64,000 nucleotides of DNA from positions 51,005,824 to 51,069,823 of the forward strand of contig OZ024854.1 in the NCBI GenBank assembly GCA_964017155.1, in the 5' to 3' direction. The position numbers were made by a program, and so were the translations under genes. Under the pieces are notes generated by a model. It ran no database searches and was not told where the DNA came from. It saw nothing but the letters and a program-made list of their open reading frames with translations. Within the stretch, counting starts at the first letter, position 1; each line of letters opens with the position of its first letter. Below, piece by piece: positions 14,001 through 25,545 of this stretch. The stretch is from Oasisia sp. SBJ-2009 (lineage: Eukaryota; Annelida; Polychaeta; Sabellida; Siboglinidae).

Positions 14001-15239
14001 TCACCAAGCTACGCCAGGCCTTGGGATACAGTGTCTGTACTGCTCTGATTGGCATGCACGCATATAAAGGATGTGACACGGCGAGGGCCTTCGCAGGTCG
14101 TGGGAAGCTTTGAGCGTTAAAGCTCATGAGATCAGAGCATTGGCAAGCAGTGTTTCGCGAGCTGGGACAGTCTTGGGGACTATCAACGGACCTATTCAAG
14201 AAGCTGCAAGCATTCAATTGTAAACTGTACACAACATCCATGACAACAGAGGACATCAATACAGCCCGCCGTCAACTTTTCTGTGCAAGGCGTGGGGAAC
14301 TTGAGTCTAACCAGATGCCACCATGCAAGGACTGCCTTTTCATGCATGCCATGCGTGCCAACTATGACTAGGCTGGCATCTGGAGAGGCAGCCTTCAGCA
14401 ACATCCACAAGTCCCAAGCCCAGTCGAGCATGGCTGGGCCAAACATGACGATGGCCAGCTCACCGTGGAATGGATGCGGGGATCTCCAGCCGCTGATGCA
14501 GTGCTGCAGCTGCTGTCCTGCAAGTGCAGTCGTGGTTGCAAGCTACCGGAATGCCAGTGCATGAGCAATGGATTGAAATGTACAAACATGTGCAAGTTGC
14601 AGACATGTGCCAATCAACCCCAAGACGACGACGTTGACATGATGATCTCGGAGGCATACCTGACTGACTCTGAAACAGACGACTAAAATGGACGAATGAT
14701 CTTAAGGAAGGATCCCTCACACTTGAACGACTGATAATTTGTGCTTCAAATGATCTGTGACATAAGTAAGAAGCTAATTATTTAATTTTAATTGTATTTA
14801 CATCACATGTTTTGTTCTTTCCAGAAAATAAAAAGACTTTCTTTTCATCAAATTCAGAGACATAAATATAGACTTTCTTTCATGGGTATCTGATTTTTAT
14901 CAATTTCGGAGACATAAATATCATATTCCTAAGATGAATAAATTATTATTTTATACTAGGGATATGAATACAAAGAAAAATTTACATTAGAATGATTTAG
15001 GCACCCTGAGTAGTCACCAAGCCCCAAAATACCGAAAATGCACTATACTCGATCCTCGGATTTCAACTCTAAGTTTGACATATTCAAAGCATGATAACTA
15101 CCACTAAGCTACCAGTCCGCAATGGTTATCATACCAAACTGTGAAGTAGAAATGTCTAAGCAAGTCAAAAATCACAACTAGAATTTGCCCACCCAAATGA
15201 TACCCGTGGGTGCATTTTCGGGTCTTGGCTCATGGACTA
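11059..15239. mobile_element. Inverted-repeat-bounded element carrying a FEN-like/CXC gene
   Basis: Left end 11059-11213 and right end 15072-15239 are imperfect inverted repeats. The outer ends read TAGTCCACGAGCCA (left) and TAGTCCATGAGCCA (right, inverted). Next inward is GATGATACCCGT (shared apart from one base), then TTGGTATGATAACC...GTAGCTTA.TAGTTAT, again matched in inverse orientation. TA lies just outside a GTCC terminus on both sides, compatible with a TA target duplication. Between them lies only one recognisable gene, the degenerate nuclease-like gene at 11560-14686 on the plus strand. This is the architecture of an autonomous DNA transposon that has lost function. The class is not one I can name. 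Confidence 0.65.
11294..14686 (+). pseudogene. Degenerate FEN/XPG-like PIN nuclease with C-terminal CXC domain
   Basis: A long gene in conserved but broken frames. The N-terminal part (about 11560-12520) includes VALPSNIYQGVFTTLAWDNI, SYLPTINAP and FDQALYAKA. The central part (12520-13380) starts LLHLASIRAMIPWCFAYDKL and includes GGFSVQFGSQSPFGRIPVDQ and KAGGTKGFSLK. The C-terminal part has five blocks resembling FEN-type nucleases: IIDGTSLVRKM (about 13400), VVFDVYREDSIKNAER (about 13525), EEADTRIILHA (about 13820), DDTDVLVLCL (about 13900) and GCDTARAFAGRGK (about 14070). Last, a CXC-type cysteine cluster CKCSRGCKLPECQC...CTNMCKLQTC (about 14518-14610) and an acidic tail. Frame breaks lie near 11845, 12490 and 13380. 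In-frame stops are at 12041, 12371, 13447, 13784, 14111 and 14369. A TATT-rich stretch before CACACAG at 11572 may be an intron. I recognise it as a multi-copy, unnamed invertebrate protein family; the nuclease assignment is inference from motif order. Confidence 0.75.
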
Positions 15240-17505
15240 TCTAAGTGGATAGTGTGTTTCTTTGGAGATCTTTACTGTACTGAATTAAACTTACAACATA
15301 AATTTAGAGTATCGAATACAAATTTGGTATCGATTGATATCGACGAATTCTGGTATCGAGCCAGCACTACTTCTGTTGCATATTGTTCTTCTGCTGGGAA
15401 CTGTGTTCTATATGGATATTAGAGTACCAGGTAAGTATTGAGTATCGAATAAAATTCAGGTATTGATCGGTATCAAGCAAAACCTGGTATCGAACCAGCA
15501 CTAATTATTATATAGTATTGATTAATACATGTTGATAACCTGTTTTTGGTAGAGTAATCTGCCAAGTCCCATGATTCTTCTGCTTTCATCCTTTCAACAA
15601 CAGACACACTAATTAATATGTATAATCAATTGACTATTTTTTCATGCATGATTTTCACATACATATGCCTAACTATTGTGCTTGTGACACATAATTTTCT
15701 GCTACCTGGATCACTAATTTTGTGTACGCTGTCGATTTTAATTGTGAGTTAGACGGTCACTTCACACAGGGTTGGTTTTCGGCTGGACAGAAATAGGGTA
15801 CAACGTTGTGGTCACCATCAAGGCAAAAAGGGCAACAATAAAAAATGCATGTCATTGATTGGCAAATTTGTTCTTTTTAATAAAATTATCCAGTTGTAAT
15901 TATTGATGTGTAGTGTGCATGTTCTATATAATATTATGTATTTGTAAAACTGTGTTCCACTATGTACCACGATATGTGGTTAGAGTGAATAAAATTCTAT
16001 TTTATTCTATGCAATTTGTGTCCACAAGGCTTTTCTGTTCATGAGGGGAGGCCCAGGTATTAATCGTATGACGGTGAAACCAAATCTTTTCTGAGACCCA
16101 AGATGACAGAGAATGCCACCGTATGAATTGGAACATTTTAGGTGAGTTATTTAATTGTGATGGGTGAATATGCGATATGTTCGGATTGTTATATCTTCTT
16201 AGCACGTTGAGGAAGATTGCCGATGTTTGGCTAGTAATTAGATCAATATTTAATAAGAAGACCCTGCAAATATCGTACAAATCCCATATAGAGCATTGTA
16301 GCTAAGCCGTTTTTAATTTACCGCCCTTTTCAGGATTGCTCTGACGCAATGACGGCCATCTTGGAGTAATCTAAAATTTAATCTTTCTGCATCTTTGAAC
16401 ACGATAATATAACAAAAAGATGTGAATAAATATTTAAATATATAATCTTTCTAATTCACATTTATGTGCTTAATTTTGAGCATCTTATCAATAAATATTG
16501 GCATAGTGAGATGTCCTATGCTAATCAGTACATACGCTGCTTATAGTGACTGATTCGTTTTTATTTTGACTGATTCGTTTTTATTTTATTTACAGAGAAA
16601 CATCACCCATAGACATGTCAAGGTTGCCAAACAGATCTGCTAGATAAATATGGACTATATGTCATGCTGCTAATAAAGCATATGTAAAGGTTATTGAAGC
16701 TTGTCACAAAATGGTATGTGTAATGAGTCTGTTAACTTGTATAAATACTTACATAAAATGCGTTCATGAAAACTGTCAAAAAAAATACACAATTATGTTA
16801 AGAGTACATTAGCTTCTATCGTGGGTGCAGAACAATTTACTGAGCCCTAAAGATAGTTGAATAGAAAACAGTTGCTAAAAGTCCGACAAATAATCCTGAA
16901 AATAGACCAAATAATATACGTAATATAGGATATAAAATGCTATTTCCAGGTCATACACATTTAAAGGTCACACTACATTAAGGTCAAAAAATTGATTTTA
17001 CAAATATATTTGACAAACTTTATAATAAGGTTTATAATCAGTTGAGTGATCAAGACAAGGTATGAACGTATCCTACACAACAGGCTATGCAGTGGCCACA
17101 AATTTGATACCATTTTTTCTGAAAGTTACAATTGCCATAATGTTTGACTGCATGAAGATATATAATCTTGTTGCCTATTATACATACAATCAACGTGCCT
17201 CTTTAGAAACATGGTAAAGTTAGTTTTAATTTTGTTTGCAGGCCCCTCCTAGCGGCGTAGACGTAATCGGATATTGTCGAGGCCATGTTGCCACAGGTCG
17301 CCACAATGTTCTTTAATTTGAATTTTTCGTCCGAGTAAACTGGAATGTTCTTGAATTTTACTGAATGTTCTTGAAGAGTGTCATGAACTTTATACACAAT
17401 AGTGACGAGAGTCCGACGAACGAATTATAGTAATATTTTGCGAAACCAACATGGCAGTAACACGATTCTCTAGATGCCATGTGGACTAGTAACGAACACG
17501 GTCGA
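15240..17505. other. Non-coding AT-rich region with small dispersed repeats
   Basis: GGTATCGAGCCAGCACTA (about 15352) and GGTATCGAACCAGCACTA (about 15489) are units of a roughly 137-bp tandem pair. From about 15545, ATCTGCCAAGTCCCATGATT starts a segment related to those at 41038 and 54009. No gene is recognised. Confidence 0.5.
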
Positions 17506-17507
17506 TG

Positions 17508-17820
17508 TAGCAGCGCAATGGCTCAGGGGTAGAGCTTCGGACTGTCGACTAAGAGGACGAATGCTGTGCTGCGGTGTTAACACCTTGGGCAAGTGTTTTC
17601 ACTCTACATTGCTCCAGCTCACTCAGCTGTATAAATGAGACAGTGTTGGATTTGTGTACGAGCCGCCTTCGCGCATTAATAGTAGCATATGGCTGGACGC
17701 TTCCCAGAGAAGCCGAGATGGTGTCTGAGTGAACAGGTCTGCCAGGGAAATAAAGTGTAATGCGCTTTGAACGGTCCTGAGGACTGGATACTGCGCTATA
17801 TAAGAACTTGCATTTACTTG
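17508..17820 (+). mobile_element. tRNA-headed SINE, near full length
   Basis: It starts with GCGCAATGGCTCAGGGGTAGAGC, an RNA polymerase III A-box-like head. The body contains CAGCTGTATAAATGAGAC, GCATATGGCTGGACGCTTCC, CAGAGAAG and CAGGTCTGCCAGGGAA. The tail is GGACTGGATACTGCGCTATA followed by TAAGAACTTGCATTTAC. The B box is damaged in this copy but present in the copies at 36.3 and 49.5 kb. Members of the family occur at six or more places in the window, in both orientations. Confidence 0.8.
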
Positions 17821-18317
17821 CCTTTTTTATGTCACCACTCGTATACGTGAGCCAATCAGACGCGCGCTCTCTCTCTCTCTCGTTGCATGTCTGGCCACTC
17901 GCCAATCAGATGCACTCTTTCTTCGCATGCCTGACTACTCGCCCGCTACCGTCCATAGTATTTATGTTTATTTCGTTTCCATCAGAGTATTTACTTTATG
18001 GTTAACATAATCGCCAAGCTGCAACTGAAAGGTGACAGCAAATTTAGATACAAGTAGTTTAGTGGACAATGATTATAAAATACGATCGTGAAGTATCGCC
18101 ACGACATGCAAAATGTAGTGCTCTGCACAAAACAATTTAAAAATAAATTGGTCACATACAATGTTTGTAGGAATTGTGAGCTCGCCTGTTGTTCCCAAAA
18201 ATCGGCATCACATTCACAGGCATTGCTTTGCAACAATAACTCTCGATAGGCTATGTCAAATATAATCTTTTAGAAAGCGAATAAAGAAAGGAATCCCCGA
18301 GGAAATATCAATTAGAT
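17821..18317. other. No recognisable feature
   Basis: Apart from a short CT run at 17869-17880, I see nothing identifiable. Confidence 0.5.
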
Positions 18318-18449
18318 TGCACCTCTGGTATGTCTAGTTTTGCATATTTTGCGTCTCCCTCGAATTTTACTAAAATGTTCATGTGGTAGGACACGCACAG
18401 CCACTGGCCCACAGCCACATGTCTATTTACAATGTTTTATTATAAGAAG

Positions 18450-18597
<148 letters not shown>

Positions 18598-18857
18598 TAT
18601 ATTTTTCACGTCAGTATATTTAGTTTTCAAAAACATTTTATTTAAATAAAACCTTATTAATTCCTTACTGTTGTACAGTACTATTTAGTGAATAGTACGA
18701 ATAGTACTGAACCTACCTTTTCAATCTCTTGAATGTGGTGGTGAAACCAAAGACAATTAAAGGAAGACCAATCACATGCGCTGTTTCCCATTGGGCGCCA
18801 TTTTTAAAACATAGACCGCAGCGAACCAAGCGGCTGGGTTTCAAAAGTCAGATCAAC

Positions 18858-18967
18858 ATGGCGTACGCCAGGCACGGCGGTTCGTTTTGCTCAGCCTTTG
18901 GCTGCAGCAACAACAAAAGCGTCAACGCAGAGCTTTCATTCTTCAGATTCCCGAAAGATAAAGACAG
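18858..18967 (+). CDS. THAP domain first exon (partial)
   Basis: ATG at 18858 opens a frame containing FCSAFGCSNNKSVNAELSFF followed by RFPKDKDR. This matches the N-terminal half of the THAP zinc-binding fold: the first two Cys of the C2CH set in a CxxxxC spacing, then the FxRFPxD motif. The frame stops right after a good GT donor at 18968 (CAG|GTAGGC), so the exon probably ends there and the C-terminal Cys and His should come from a downstream exon that I did not find. An upstream TTAAAGGAAGACC (18757) resembles the ends of the TTAA-flanked THAP elements at 57706 and 30800. Probably part of a DNA transposon; a host THAP gene is less likely. Confidence 0.7.
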
Positions 18968-19157
18968 GTAGGCATTAAATCAATACAAACTAAAAAGAAA
19001 TACCATGCATAACACACATAAAAGCCTTCTTATAATAAAACATTGTAAATAGACATGTGGCTGTGGGCCAGTGTCTGTGCGTGTCCTACCACATGAACAT
19101 TTTAGTAAAATTCGAGGGAGACGCAAAATATGCAAAACTAGACATACCAGAGGTGCA

Positions 19158-20700
19158 GGACAGTAGTCCATTCTAAATGAGTGTGTGTCATTAGAACATT
19201 ATTGCATGTATTGTAGACTTATATTTTATATCAATGTTTCATCACATAAAATATCTTTAAAAACACACTTTCAAACATAACACACAGTAAAAGGTCACTA
19301 AACGTTTTTATTTTTATTACGAATATGACATCAGCATGTTGATGTTGCAATATATATTTGCAAATCTATGTTGCGTTTACCATCAGAATGCATTCAAAAT
19401 ACAGTATATGAGCGTATTTGCCTCCGGAAACCAGTTATAGATGGTTTGTTCAGTTCTGAGAATTGTGTATGAAACTCTACATTTGGCTGCATCATTTTAT
19501 ATGTAGGTATTATAATTCCAAAGTGAACTGAATGTCAGCAAGTGGTTCGTGTGGCTGTCTTTTCTTAGTTCAACTCAGCAGTTGTTTCCGTAAAATACGT
19601 ATCATAAGCATAGCCCCCTTTTCCCGTCGACACCAACTTGTATATGATTCACTGGGTGGTACTTTCTATGCCTTCTGGACTCTACAATGAGCACAATTGT
19701 TTTAATGATACTGATTTGGTTGAAACACATCTAAACAACCAACATAATAGAAAACAAAGCAATACCACGAAAAAGGGGGTACTGAATTGTAATATTCATA
19801 AGCTTACATATTCAGCAGTAATTTATCGTATTATGTGTGTTACCGTAATAGCAACATATCATACAAATCTTAATATGTCTACCATTAGCAACATTCGCCT
19901 AAAGGTATTGCTCTGGGGTGACAATAACACCTACATATTTTATATCAGGTACAGTTTCATCAGCTGCAGTTAGGACGCACAGATGTTGGCCTTACTTAGC
20001 CCTGGCTTAAGTTGCTATGTGTCGATACGATCATTTGATTCCGCCTGTCTACTTTCCAAAATTATTGATGCAGACAACCGGTCTAACAGTCTGTTTACAA
20101 ACAAATAACATAATCTGTGTAACAGGAATTAATACATCATACTGTAAAATTGTGCCCTAGCAATTGCACAACGAAAACATATTTGGGCTTGGCTTGAGCC
20201 TGACTGAGCCGAGGCTTGATAAATGGCCTTGGCTTCGCCTTCGGGCATCGATGAGCCTGTTTTATCGTGATCCGACGTGGCATATCATTATATTTTGTTA
20301 ACAAAACTATCACTACTGTAAATACACATCTATAATTATATCGAAAGGTGTCAATCACAAAACTCAAATTTATCCACACTGACATGAATGATACCATCAT
20401 TCAGTGTCAGACCTGGCGGTAGTCGCGAGACTTGCGACGGTCTAGTTGCGACGCTCTTTGGTGACGAATTCACACACTTTGATTATGTGCCGAGTAGTTT
20501 TAGTCACTTCCTTATCTTGTTATATAGCCAGTTTGTGATACAGCCAGATCTTGCGAAACACCCAAGAAACTCAGGTCTTTTAACATGGGATGAAAGCGGC
20601 AAAACAACATTTTATATCCACAATACATCGCGGAGGGAATTCCCTCGCTATAGTGCACAATATCCATAAGCATGGCGATTTTCGACCTAGGATGTTTTAT
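19158..20700. other. No recognisable gene
   Basis: AT-rich. A small palindromic GGCTTGGCTTGAGCC-type stretch lies near 20188. The frame at 19638-19973 has no family features. Confidence 0.5.
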
Positions 20701-20721
20701 GTCTCTGTCTCTGTCTTTCTC

Positions 20722-21075
<354 letters not shown>

Positions 21076-21298
21076 ATACATAGAGCACCCACTTGTTCTC
21101 TAATTGTGTAATGCTTTTGACACCATCTATGATGTCCACATCCGTGATTTTATATGGCTGCGTTTCATTGTAAATGTTGTTAGATTTTAACAGTTGAATC
21201 GCTTAAAGCCACACATTTTATCTTTGTGAATAGCCTTTCGTAAAACATTTGCACTTGACCATCGCCTAGTTTCGTATATCCACCATTTCAAAATCACC

Positions 21299-21446
21299 CT
21301 GAATATTGCCAGAGCTGCTCTGGCAATAAGCGTGAAAAAATTCTTATTGCCAGAACAGCTCTGGCAATAAGAAGGGAAACATTTCTTATTGCCAGAGCAG
21401 AAATTGATCGATGGTAATCGGAATCGGAATCGGAATCGGAATCGGA
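21299..21446. repeat. Cluster of TATTGCCAGAGC hairpins plus (GAATCG)n
   Basis: TATTGCCAGAGCTGCTCTGGC continues to AATA (near-perfect palindrome, about 21304-21328). TTCTTATTGCCAGA and its inverse TCTGGCAATAAGAA (about 21340-21373) flank a short loop. A third half copy lies at about 21384-21400, then four GAATCG units. Confidence 0.85.
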
Positions 21447-21600
21447 AGTGTTTATTGACCCAGTAAAATATACATAAAGCAATGTTCATACAAAATTACC
21501 TACAACTCAAGTTATAAAATAGTATTACATTAGTACCGCTGTGCAGTAAACTGCCAAGTAATTGCATAAAAAATAACAGAAATGTAATTATAAAATGTAA

Positions 21601-22400
21601 TTATGAATTGTTGTAAGTAAAATAACCAGGGGTCGAGGAGACTGTCGCTAAGACCATTTTGGTCGCTCTCGTGGCAAAAAGAGCGAGCATGGCTGTATCA
21701 TCAGAAAACCTCACATATTGGGTAGATGGAACTACACTCCGACAGTCATTTGTATACAAAGTGTACAACATTGGACTCAGGACACAACCCTGAGGCGCAC
21801 CAGTGTTGCTAACAATCACTGGTGACTTTATGTGACCCACTCGAACACACTGCAGACGATTACTGAAGTCGGCTTGACTCTCTTCAACAGTTGTCGGTAC
21901 GCTGGGATGAGGTTGATGACATTGTGGTCGGCACGACCGAGGCAGGGTGAGCACGAGCGGAGTAAGCACTAGGAATATTGAAATTCCCATAGCATAAATC
22001 TATTGTCTTGTTTTTCCTTGTTGGCACATGGACACACTGGTGAAACGACGGCAACGCAGTATCCAACGTGCAGCTGTTAAAGTCGCACATAACAAACACA
22101 GGAGCGTCCGGGTAGCGTAACAGCATTGACTGCGTGTAAGTGGCTATTGTGTCGGCTTCGGCGAGTGCGTCTGCACTGGGTGGAACATAAACACAACATA
22201 GTACAATGTTGCTAAATTCCCGCTGTAAATAGAACGGGCGAACAGACAGCGTCAACAGTTCCAAGTGGCAAGTTCGGTGAACAGAGTGTGGTGTGTATTT
22301 TAACGTTGGAGGACCACCGATTGTTTATGTAAATGCACAAACCCCCTCCTCTCGTCTTGCCCGATTCCTTGGTTCAGTCTGAACGGTACACAGTAAACCC
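21601..22400 (-). pseudogene. LINE with APE-type endonuclease and RT core fused by deletion
   Basis: On the minus strand, 22400-21920 encodes endonuclease pieces: GLCIYINNRW, LCCVYVPPSADAL, APVFVMCDFNSCTLD and TIDLCYGNFNIPSAYSAR. After a frameshift, RADHNVINLIPAYRQ follows. Then, without the expected intervening RT fingers, comes VSNTGAPQGCVLSPMLYTLY and VRFSDDTAMLAL, the RT core with its catalytic SDD in place of ADD. A large internal deletion and frameshifts make it inactive. The RT part is the same family as the plus-strand copy at 23.2 kb and the minus-strand copy at 28.75 kb. I place it in the CR1/Rex-like group only loosely. Confidence 0.85.
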
Positions 22401-23160
22401 GTCCATAATGACGTTATGCATTTAATCCTCATACAATTTTAATCACGGCTGGATAGTAAATTAAGTAATAGAGTGAATATTACCTTTTATATTTCAGTTA
22501 CTTACAACATGATACATACAGCAGACGTGCCCCATGATACGGATTATCCGGATCCGATACGGATTTTTGCGTTTTTTTTAAGTGATACGGCCGTACTCCA
22601 TTTTAATACGGATTTTAACTAAATTTATGGATACATTATTTTTAACCACATTTATGTCCTTGCATGGGTCACAAAACTACAGCACAATGGAATAATCGTT
22701 TACTGTTAGTGACTAAGTAAATCGATTCGAAACGAACGAACTAAACCACCGATAAGTTTATTGTAGCGCGTAATAGATTTTCGCGTAATAGGTAAATTTG
22801 TTCTGAAAACTGCGGCAGGTGGCTCAACGGGTGTGAACAGAGGGCGCGTGGCAGGCGCGTGACGATTATGAAAAGCAGTAGGCTTACAGGAAATGGAGCT
22901 GGACGCCGCGAAATCGCATGTATTTCTGATTTCAAGATGTTGACGCTTGCCATTGAAACTTCGATATTCGCGCGAACTGCTGCGATAAATTGTTATTATT
23001 TGATGACACTGATTTGCTGTACGCAGTTTAAACGTGCTGAAGTGAACTAAAACGTCGTTAATTTTTCAGTTAACTGACCTAAATTATTAGGGCCTTTTTA
23101 AAACGGTGTTATCACTTTTTTGATGAGTATGTGTTTGGAATGTCATTCTGCATCACACCC
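22401..23160. other. No recognisable gene
   Basis: Short repeats of GATACGGAT lie near 22538-22618. No coding support. Confidence 0.5.
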
Positions 23161-23204
23161 ACTAAAACGAAGTCGGATATCGTTTTTGATATCAATTTTT
23201 TATA

Positions 23205-24104
23205 TCAAAAATGTTGTACACTTTGTATACAAATGACTGTCGGAGTGTAGTTCCATCTACCCAATATGTGAGGTTTTCTGATGATACAGCCATGCTCGCT
23301 CTTTTGAGCGATTTTGCCTCATACCAGTCATATCTTTCTTCAGTGGTACGTTTCTCTAGTTGGTGCAGTAACAATTTTCTACATCTGAATGTTTCTAAAA
23401 CCAAAGAAATGTGCATTGACTTCCGTCGAAATAGAACTGTCAATAGTCCTATTGTCATCAACGGTGAACCTGTGGAACAGGTTGATTCTTTCAAGTACCT
23501 CGGTGTTATGTTAGATGAAAAATTGTCCCTTACAAAGCATGTTACAGCCGTGCAGAAAAAGTCTCAGCAGCGACTGCACGTTCTTCGAAAGTTACGAGCT
23601 TTCTACGTTGATCCATTACTTCTTCTACGTCTTTACCGTAGCATAATTGAGCCTCTCATAACCTACTGCAGCATTTGTTACTACCCTGCTCTTTCGGTGA
23701 AAAACCGTAACAGGCTTCTGAAAATCTCACACGTTTCCGCCAAGATCACTGGCTTACCTATACCAATGCTCTCCGAAATAATCGACCATGCAATTTTGAA
23801 GAAAGCTCGTGCTGTCGCTATTGAGTCTGATCACCCGCTCTCTACGTTCTTCCATGTTCTTCCGTCTCGAAGGAGATACCGTTTTATAAAATGTAAAACA
23901 TCTCGCTATAGCAGGAGTGTTGTGCCTGTGACCATTAAAATGATTCATATTGCTGTCAACCGGTTGACCTGTTCCTATAGTTGATACATCTGGAATTCAC
24001 TTGCATTTTGTTGTGACCATCCCATATATTGTAGATCATGAGTTGTACAACGCATATCCTTTTTAAGGACAATATAGTGATTGATTGATTGATTGATTGG
24101 TTGG

Positions 24105-24184
<80 letters not shown>

Positions 24185-24262
24185 GTGATTGAGTGATTGA
24201 GTGATTGAGTGATTGAGTGATTGAGTGATTGAGTGATTGATTTATTGATTTATTGATTAAAT
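23205..24262 (+). pseudogene. 5'-truncated LINE: RT palm to C-terminus, 3' UTR and (TTGA)n tail
   Basis: The frame 23211-23984 (257 residues) begins inside the RT at MLYTLYTNDCRSVV, followed by VRFSDDTAMLAL (catalytic region, SDD). It continues NNFLHLNVSKTKEMCIDFRR, VDSFKYLGVMLDEKLSLTKH (primer grip) and then the thumb, including RLYRSIIEPLITYCSICYYP. After the last part (PSRRRYRFIKCKTSR) the 3' UTR ends in ATCCTTTTTAAGGACAATA, followed by (TTGA)n with TGAG variants from 24078. 5' truncation and a tetranucleotide tail are normal for target-primed insertion. The frame is open and relatively intact, so this copy is fairly young, but it lacks the endonuclease and the RT N-terminus. Confidence 0.9.
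24078..24262. repeat. (TTGA)n array, LINE tail
   Basis: About 45 tetranucleotide units with regular GATTGAGT variants in the second half, directly after the LINE 3' UTR. Confidence 0.95.
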
Positions 24263-25297
24263 AGGTGTGTATTAAGAGCAATACCGGTAAGTGTAACGTA
24301 ATTGTTCTGTAGCATATATGTCTATACATGTAAAATATTTTACGCCTTTCATCTGAGGCACTGATGTCCACGCGTGTCTTCCTGAATGTATTAGTTGTCT
24401 TTGAATGTTGGTGTGTGCAACGTATGTCAGAAAACACGCCGATAATTATTTACAGTTAGTTACTTTTATATGCTAGGTTTTCTAGACAGCCTTTCTCTCA
24501 CACGAGCGCATTGAGTGACACAGCAGTCTCCTTCAAACATAGGTACAATGGGAGCGAGTTTTAAAGATTAAAATACTGTAATTTGGATAATTGCTGCCAT
24601 TTTTGTCGGACCACATGGAGTTTGGTGCTTATAACCGTTATTTGTGGCGTCATTTTCTGTACTTAGCTACGCCTCATAAGACGGGCGCAAGTTTACGGTA
24701 CACCTATATTAGTCTACCGTCAGCTGTGTAGGCGTGTTTAAGAATACAGTAGCTCAATACAATGACATTCGTATTCATATTTATAATTTAACGTCACATG
24801 CAGAATATGTGTATTTCAGAATATGTATAATGATAAAAGCACCGTCTCTACTGGTTAGATTATGAGAACAGGGTGTGTCTCTTCTATGTGATATGTGGGC
24901 GTGACACTATGGCCCACTTCGATTGAGCTACGCGAGTATCTCGCGTAACCCGAGGGCTACCCGAGTCCCAATCGAACAACCGATATCACTCGAGCACGTG
25001 ACCATTTTGGACCTAGATTAGCTACTCGAGGCGATCGCGAGTTTTACAAGATTCAATCGAGTAACTGACGTCATTAGCAGTAACAGCCTACAGGGAACGT
25101 AGGCCCCTACTGCATAAGAAATTAATTAAACATTACATGACACAATCATTTAAATATGGATTAAAGTAACCACATTCTATGAATGATAATTTTTAGACCA
25201 AGAAGATGAACGTCACAATTTACACACTAAACAACAGTTTACTTTATTTTATTTATTTACATAAGGGGTTTATGTCCGTGATCACGATCATCGGTGT
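24263..25297. other. No recognisable gene
   Basis: 24930-25075 is rich in CTCGAG-like and TACTCGAG words and includes CACGTGACC and TGACGTCA, which are regulatory-type words, but no gene lies next to them. Confidence 0.4.
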
Positions 25298-25545
25298 TTA
25301 GTGGATTACGCGCGTAGTACTGCGCGCGCAGTGTAAATTATCATAAACCGGTGTGTGTGTGTTGTCATTAATTATTTTATTAGCTTTACGGAGTACGTGC
25401 TTTTCGTACAAAGCAGTGACAGACGATTGTTTGAAGCCGGTTATTTTGCTACTAATATTTACAACGCGCTGCAATTTATTCTTGTCTTTGATGACTGGCA
25501 ATCATGATTGTGCTTACAATTATTTTGCATATTGAGACCCTCGAT
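25298..25545 (-). pseudogene. LINE RT C-terminal fragment
   Basis: Minus-strand peptide KDKNKLQRVVNISSKITGF followed by SSVTALYEKHVLRKANKIIN. It matches in layout the LLKISHVSAKITGLP...ILKKARAV segment of the LINE at 23.2 kb, but is clearly divergent, so it belongs to a second lineage of the same group. About 65 codons only. Confidence 0.7.

Noticed and set aside
12119..14720. Minus-strand frames opposite the FEN/CXC gene
   Set aside because: Shadows of the plus-strand coding sequence; no motifs of their own.
19638..19973. 111-residue plus-strand frame
   Set aside because: No family feature; AT-rich chance frame.
24930..25075. Possible promoter (CACGTG, TGACGTCA, CTCGAG words)
   Set aside because: No gene starts nearby; the words are too short to support a call.
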